Below are positions 1 through 6,062 of a DNA stretch of 6,062 nucleotides, in pieces; position 1 is the first letter of the stretch, and each line of letters starts with the position of its first letter. The position numbers were made by a program, and so were the translations under genes. The DNA comes from Bacteroidota bacterium (lineage in GTDB: Bacteria; Bacteroidota; Ignavibacteria; Kapaibacteriales; Kapaibacteriaceae): the NCBI GenBank assembly GCA_003488525.1, contig DNLG01000035.1, forward strand, positions 28,825-34,886, read 5' to 3'. The notes beneath the pieces are model-generated. The model saw only the letters and a program-made list of their open reading frames with translations, had not been told where the DNA came from and did no database searches.

Positions 1-185
1 AGATGAAGCACCACAACTCTTTGCGAACGCAGGGCATCGCTCGGACCGATGCTTGGCACCAGCCACTCGACTTGATTCACCAACCATGCCAGAGATTCCG
101 GACATGTTGTTCTGTCCGCCCCGTCAGCACGCGCAATCGTAACCAGACAACAGACAATGGACAGGCCGCGTAGCAGATGGTTCAT
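1..185 (-). CDS. Putative secreted protein of unknown function, N-terminal part only (cut by left window edge)
   Basis: Reading the minus strand from the ATG at 185-183, the frame stays open to the window edge and gives 61 residues. The start, MNHLLRGLSIVCCLVTIARA, looks like a Sec signal peptide: a basic Arg at residue 6, a hydrophobic core at about residues 7-17, and an ARA-type signal peptidase I site before Asp20. No lipobox (L-x-x-C with small residues) is present. The mature part begins with an Asp/Ala/Arg/Thr stretch and a Cys at about residue 27, then contains two Trp residues and a hydrophobic VVVL near the edge. I recognise no family. The gene is divergent from atpD, with 128 bases between the two starts. 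No Shine-Dalgarno sequence or TAnnTTTG element is seen upstream of it. The frame also stays open upstream of this ATG, but no other ATG offers a better start. The call rests mainly on the signal peptide, so it is moderate. Short + strand frames over the same bases look worse. Confidence 0.55.
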   Translation of the reverse strand, partial: MNHLLRGLSIVCCLVTIARADGADRTTCPESLAWLVNQVEWLVPSIGPSDALRSQRVVVLH

Positions 186-205
186 GGACTCACGATTTGA
201 AGGGG

Positions 206-233
206 CTGTGGAGAACTCCGCAGAGTTTTCTAC
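206..233 (+). promoter_or_regulatory. Hairpin / dyad upstream of atpD, possible operator or RNA structure
   Basis: Two overlapping symmetries are visible. First, CTGTGGAG (206-213) and CTCCGCAG (216-223) form an 18-base inverted repeat with 7 of 8 positions matching. Second, bases 208-218 (GTGGAGAACTC) can pair with 223-233 (GAGTTTTCTAC) around a CGCA loop: 11 pairs in a row, two of them G-U. The two folds share bases and exclude each other. The G-U pairs exist only if the + strand is transcribed, since the minus-strand copy would have A-C mismatches there. No T-run follows on either strand, so it is not an evident intrinsic terminator. It lies just upstream of the candidate atpD promoter, where an operator would fit. 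The function is inferred only. Confidence 0.4.
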
Positions 234-254
234 CGACGATTCAACCGATGTCCT

Positions 255-262
255 TATTTTTG
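255..262 (+). promoter_or_regulatory. Candidate -7 promoter element of atpDC (TAnnTTTG)
   Basis: TATTTTTG matches the Bacteroidota primary-sigma -7 consensus TAnnTTTG exactly. The motif normally ends a few bases before the transcription start, which would put the start near 266-269 and leave a leader of about 45 bases before the ATG at 314. No clean TTG -33 element is seen at the usual distance of about 20 bases upstream, which weakens the call. The same nine bases, TATTTTTGC, occur just before guaB. Confidence 0.4.
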
Positions 263-277
263 CTGGACTTTTTTTGA

Positions 278-1723
<1,446 letters not shown>

Positions 1724-1726
1724 GCC

Positions 1727-2149
1727 ATGGCAGACCACGTACTGAACGTCAGCATCGTCACCCCGCAGGAAACGGCCTACGAGGGCAAGGCCCTCGCCGT
1801 AAGCGTGCCGGGTGCGCATAGCCCCTTTCAGGTCCTGTACAATCACGCACCGATCATCTCTTCGCTCGAAGCCGGAGTGATCCGCATCGAAGACGAGCAC
1901 AACCACATCGCGTACTTCGCCTCGCGCGAGGGCTTTGTCGAAGTGCTCAAGAACAACGTCAACATCATCGTGCAGGAACTTGTCCCGGCATCATCCATCG
2001 ACGCGGAAGCGCTCGAGAATGAGTACAACGCGCAGCACGCTGCGTCCAATACCGGGCACGACCGTCTTGCGCGCGAAACGGCCCGTACGGCAGCTGCCTG
2101 GGCGGCCGCACGCATGCGTGCCGCACGGATGATGCGCGAAGGTGCGTGA
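1727..2149 (+). CDS. atpC: F1Fo ATP synthase subunit epsilon
   Basis: This 140-residue protein is the epsilon subunit of the F1 central stalk, which couples rotation to catalysis and in many bacteria can inhibit ATP hydrolysis. The N-terminal beta-sandwich domain spans about residues 1-87. It starts LNVSIVTPQETAYEG and contains the family motif as SPFQVLYNHAPI (32-43), followed by the LEAGVIRI turn. The C-terminal part (about 91-140) should form the two-helix hairpin. Its first helix (DAEALENEYNAQHAA) lacks the usual ID..RA pattern, and the second (about 112-136) is strongly Ala/Arg/Met-rich. The 140-residue length means the regulatory helices are kept, unlike short epsilon forms that lack them. 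The gene is separated by GCC from the atpD stop and is probably translationally coupled to it; only a weak AGGG at 1716-1719 could act as a ribosome site. An intrinsic terminator follows 24 bases after the stop. Confidence 0.95.
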   Translation: MADHVLNVSIVTPQETAYEGKALAVSVPGAHSPFQVLYNHAPIISSLEAGVIRIEDEHNHIAYFASREGFVEVLKNNVNIIVQELVPASSIDAEALENEYNAQHAASNTGHDRLARETARTAAAWAAARMRAARMMREGA

Positions 2150-2163
2150 CACCACCGACATGA

Positions 2164-3714
<1,551 letters not shown>

Positions 3715-3718
3715 TACC

Positions 3719-4822
3719 ATGGCAAGAACCTCACAACGTGCCGTCACCGAAGGTCGTCTGGCGGCCATCCGCACGCTCTTGCGCACGCATGCGGTCGACG
3801 CGTACGTGATCGCCCACCTCCCAAGCATCCGCTACATTACGGGCTTCTCCGGTTCATCGGCCCTGTTAGTGGTGACCAAGAAGAAGCTATACTTCGTTAC
3901 GAATGACCTTTACGATGTCCAGGTGCGCAAGGAACTCGTCCGCCACGATGGACTCGAAGTGCTCATCGACCGTGACCCCTGGGGCGCACTCGTGCGCTCA
4001 GGTGCAACGTCGACATGGAAGTCCGTGGGCTTCGATCCCGGGCGCCATACCCATGCCGGTTTTCTGCACATGAAGAAGCAGCTGAAGGGGGCCACCCTGA
4101 CGGCGATACCGGGTGTGGTAGACGCGCTTCTGCTGCCAAAGAGTTCGGCAGAGATCGCCAGCATCGGTGCCGCAGCGCAGATGGCCAGCCGCGCATATGA
4201 GAAAATGCTCGGCATGGTGCGTCCGGGAATGACGGAACGTGCCGTGGCCACGTTTCTGGCAACGACTACACGTGAGATGGGATCAGAGAAAGATGCCTTC
4301 GACATCATCGTCGTCGCAGGTGCACGTTCGGCGATGCCTCATGGACGCGCCAGCGACGCCGTGATCAAGTCAGGTGATGTGATCACGGTGGACTTCGGCT
4401 GTTGCGTTGACGGACTCTACAGTGACATGACGCGCACGTTCTGCGTCGGCACTCCCTCGCAGAAGGTTGTCGACGTGTTCGCCGTGCTCTACCAGGCACA
4501 CATGTCCGCACTCGATGCGGCCGTGACAGGCGTGATCGCCTCGGATCTCGACGCAGCCGCGCGTACAGTGATCGCCCGTGCCGGCTACGGCGAGAACTTC
4601 CGCCATTCCCTCGGACACGGCCTCGGCTACGAAGTGCATGAGAACCCGCGTGTCTCGAGTGTGAACACCAAGGAGCCCCTTCCGACGAACTGCGTGGTAA
4701 CGATCGAGCCGGGTATCTACCTGCCGGGCAAATTCGGTATGCGCATCGAAGACGATGTGGTGATCACGCCGAAGGGTCCGAACATCCTCACGACGGCTCC
4801 ACGAGAACTGGTGATAGTGTAA
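3719..4822 (+). CDS. M24-family metallopeptidase, probable Xaa-Pro aminopeptidase (aminopeptidase P / prolidase type)
   Basis: This 367-residue cytoplasmic enzyme probably removes the N-terminal residue before proline, or splits Xaa-Pro dipeptides. It has the two-domain M24B layout. A creatinase-type N-terminal domain (about 12-135) carries IRYITGFSGSSALLVV (37-52). A pita-bread catalytic domain (about 145-365) carries all five dinuclear metal ligands: Asp225 (VDFG), Asp236 (SDMTRT), His300 (LGHGLGYEVHE), Glu330 (IEPGIY) and Glu344 (RIEDDV). The substrate-site histidines His208 (MPHGR) and His307 are also there. The N-terminal domain lets me exclude methionine aminopeptidase; aminopeptidase P and prolidase cannot be separated from sequence alone, so no symbol is given. 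One small oddity is TNDLYD (61-66) where relatives often have TDGRY. The ATG at 3719 is preferred over one at 3668 that would overlap guaB by 47 bases. No Shine-Dalgarno sequence is visible, and the 4-base gap after guaB suggests co-transcription and coupled translation. Confidence 0.92.
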   Translation: MARTSQRAVTEGRLAAIRTLLRTHAVDAYVIAHLPSIRYITGFSGSSALLVVTKKKLYFVTNDLYDVQVRKELVRHDGLEVLIDRDPWGALVRSGATSTWKSVGFDPGRHTHAGFLHMKKQLKGATLTAIPGVVDALLLPKSSAEIASIGAAAQMASRAYEKMLGMVRPGMTERAVATFLATTTREMGSEKDAFDIIVVAGARSAMPHGRASDAVIKSGDVITVDFGCCVDGLYSDMTRTFCVGTPSQKVVDVFAVLYQAHMSALDAAVTGVIASDLDAAARTVIARAGYGENFRHSLGHGLGYEVHENPRVSSVNTKEPLPTNCVVTIEPGIYLPGKFGMRIEDDVVITPKGPNILTTAPRELVIV

Positions 4823-4830
4823 GCATAACG

Positions 4831-6062
4831 ATGCATCAGCTTTCGGTTCTTGTCTTTGCCTACTACTTCCCGCCCATGGGGCTGAGCGGCGTCCAGCGTG
4901 TTACGAAATTCGTCAAGTATCTGCCGGATTCGGGCTGGCAGCCGCATGTGATCACTACGGGTCCGGTGGCCTACTACGCTCATGATCCTTCAATGCTCGA
5001 AGAGCTCGAGGGACGCGACGTGGTGATCCATCGCACCCAGGGGGCTGATATCAATGCCAAGCTCAAGGGCAAGGGCACGGTTGACATGCCACGCGAATTC
5101 TTCCGCAAGATCCTGCGCAAGGCCAGCGACACGGTCTTTGTGCCCGACAACAAGAAGGCCTGGTCCAGGCAGGCACTTGAGCTCGGACGGCAGCTGGTAA
5201 AGGAGCATGCGTTCGACGTGATCTTCGTCAGCGGGCCGCCCTTCTCTACGATGACCGCCGCCGCCCAGCTGAGTCACGAAACGGGTATCCCTCTGGTGGT
5301 GGATTATCGTGACCTGTGGTTCGGGAATCAGTTCCACTTCTACCCTACCTTCTGGCACTCGCACAAGCATCAGCAGCTCGAGCGTGAAGTGCTGCTGGTT
5401 GCCTCCCGCGTGACGGTCACCAACCGCCGCATCAAGGAGCATCTTATTCGACGTCACGACTTTCTGACGTCGGAAGAAGTGGTCATCATCCCCCACGGAT
5501 ATGATCCCGAAGATCTGGCCATGGCGCCCACCACACGCCGGCACGATGGCAAGTTTCGCCTGACGTACTCGGGCATTTTCTACGACGTGGTTACGCCGAT
5601 CCCGTTCTTCAAGGCCGTCAAGAAGCTTCGCGCGTCACGCCCTGACATTCCGCTTGACCTGCACTTCGTCGGTCTGCTGCGCGATGAGTATCGCAAGGCC
5701 GCGCAACGCATGGGTATTGCCGACCTGATCACCGATCATGGCTACTGCGCGCATCGCGAAGCTGTTGGCATGCTCACAGACAGCGACGCGCTCTGGATGA
5801 TGGTTGGCAACACGCGCAACGCTGACACGATCTCAAGTGCTAAACTCTATGAGTACTTCGGTACCCGCAAGCCCCTTCTGGTAAGCGTCCCCGACGGAGC
5901 ACTCCGCAAAGACGCGGAACGCTATGGGGCTGCATGGATCACCAACCCCAACGACGTTGATGCGATCGCTACCAGCATCACGGAGATGTACGAGCTCTAC
6001 AAGCGCGGCGCCCTGCCCGCCCCAAGCAATGCGGTGGTCGAAAGCTTCAACCGCATCAACCT
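4831..6062 (+). CDS. Glycosyltransferase, GT4-like (GT-B fold), C-terminus cut by right window edge
   Basis: The frame is open from the ATG at 4831 to the window end, giving 410 residues and an incomplete codon. The protein is probably a retaining glycosyltransferase that moves a sugar from a nucleotide donor onto a cell-surface polysaccharide or lipopolysaccharide precursor at the inner membrane; donor and acceptor are unknown. N-terminal acceptor-domain motifs are YYFPPMGLSGVQR (11-23, glycine loop), VPDNKKAW (104-111), SGPPFST (134-140) and DYRDLW (158-163). The C-terminal donor domain shows IIPHGYDPEDL (219-229), YSGIFY (246-251), GYCAHREAVGML (304-315), and SAKLYEYFGTRKPLL (336-350), which corresponds to the K-x-x-E-Y sugar-nucleotide site. 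Relatives usually run only a little further, so most of the protein is here. It has no signal peptide or clear membrane segment. It starts 8 bases after the peptidase stop with no Shine-Dalgarno sequence, so it is likely in the same transcript as guaB. Confidence 0.88.
   Translation, partial: MHQLSVLVFAYYFPPMGLSGVQRVTKFVKYLPDSGWQPHVITTGPVAYYAHDPSMLEELEGRDVVIHRTQGADINAKLKGKGTVDMPREFFRKILRKASDTVFVPDNKKAWSRQALELGRQLVKEHAFDVIFVSGPPFSTMTAAAQLSHETGIPLVVDYRDLWFGNQFHFYPTFWHSHKHQQLEREVLLVASRVTVTNRRIKEHLIRRHDFLTSEEVVIIPHGYDPEDLAMAPTTRRHDGKFRLTYSGIFYDVVTPIPFFKAVKKLRASRPDIPLDLHFVGLLRDEYRKAAQRMGIADLITDHGYCAHREAVGMLTDSDALWMMVGNTRNADTISSAKLYEYFGTRKPLLVSVPDGALRKDAERYGAAWITNPNDVDAIATSITEMYELYKRGALPAPSNAVVESFNRIN

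Overview
The window looks like ordinary chromosomal DNA from a GC-rich, free-living bacterium. It is packed with housekeeping genes on the + strand, with very short gaps between genes inside each block. Several features suggest the Bacteroidota/Chlorobiota (FCB) assemblage. The beta and epsilon ATP synthase genes form a stand-alone pair with no alpha/gamma genes in front. The epsilon protein has the SPFQVLYNHAPI type of N-terminal motif. None of the start codons has a convincing Shine-Dalgarno sequence. Two upstream regions carry an exact TAnnTTTG, the -7 promoter element known from Bacteroidota. The GC content and protein style would fit a deep-branching member such as the Kapabacteria/Ignavibacteria, but that finer placement is inference and not secure.

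Layout from left to right. Positions 1-185 hold the start of a minus-strand gene for an apparently secreted protein, cut by the left edge. Positions 186-313 are a divergent intergenic region with a strong hairpin/dyad and a candidate atpD promoter. Positions 314-2149 are atpD and atpC, 3 bases apart and ending in a clear intrinsic terminator at 2174-2206. A candidate guaB promoter follows almost immediately. Positions 2245-6062 form a second apparent transcription unit: guaB (IMP dehydrogenase), an M24-family aminopeptidase (Xaa-Pro type) 4 bases later, and a GT4-like glycosyltransferase 8 bases after that, running off the right edge.

Functionally, atpDC supplies the catalytic and regulatory subunits of the F1 motor, and guaB commits IMP to guanine nucleotide synthesis. 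The peptidase probably trims proline-containing peptides in the cytoplasm, and the glycosyltransferase probably acts in surface polysaccharide or lipopolysaccharide assembly. The last three are grouped by position rather than by an obvious shared pathway.

I found no sign of a novel defence, mobile or RNA-guided system, no CRISPR array, no tRNA or rRNA gene and no insertion sequence. The points most worth a second look are non-coding: the hairpin upstream of atpD, the matching TATTTTTGC elements before atpD and guaB, and the possibility that guaB is translated from a leaderless mRNA.
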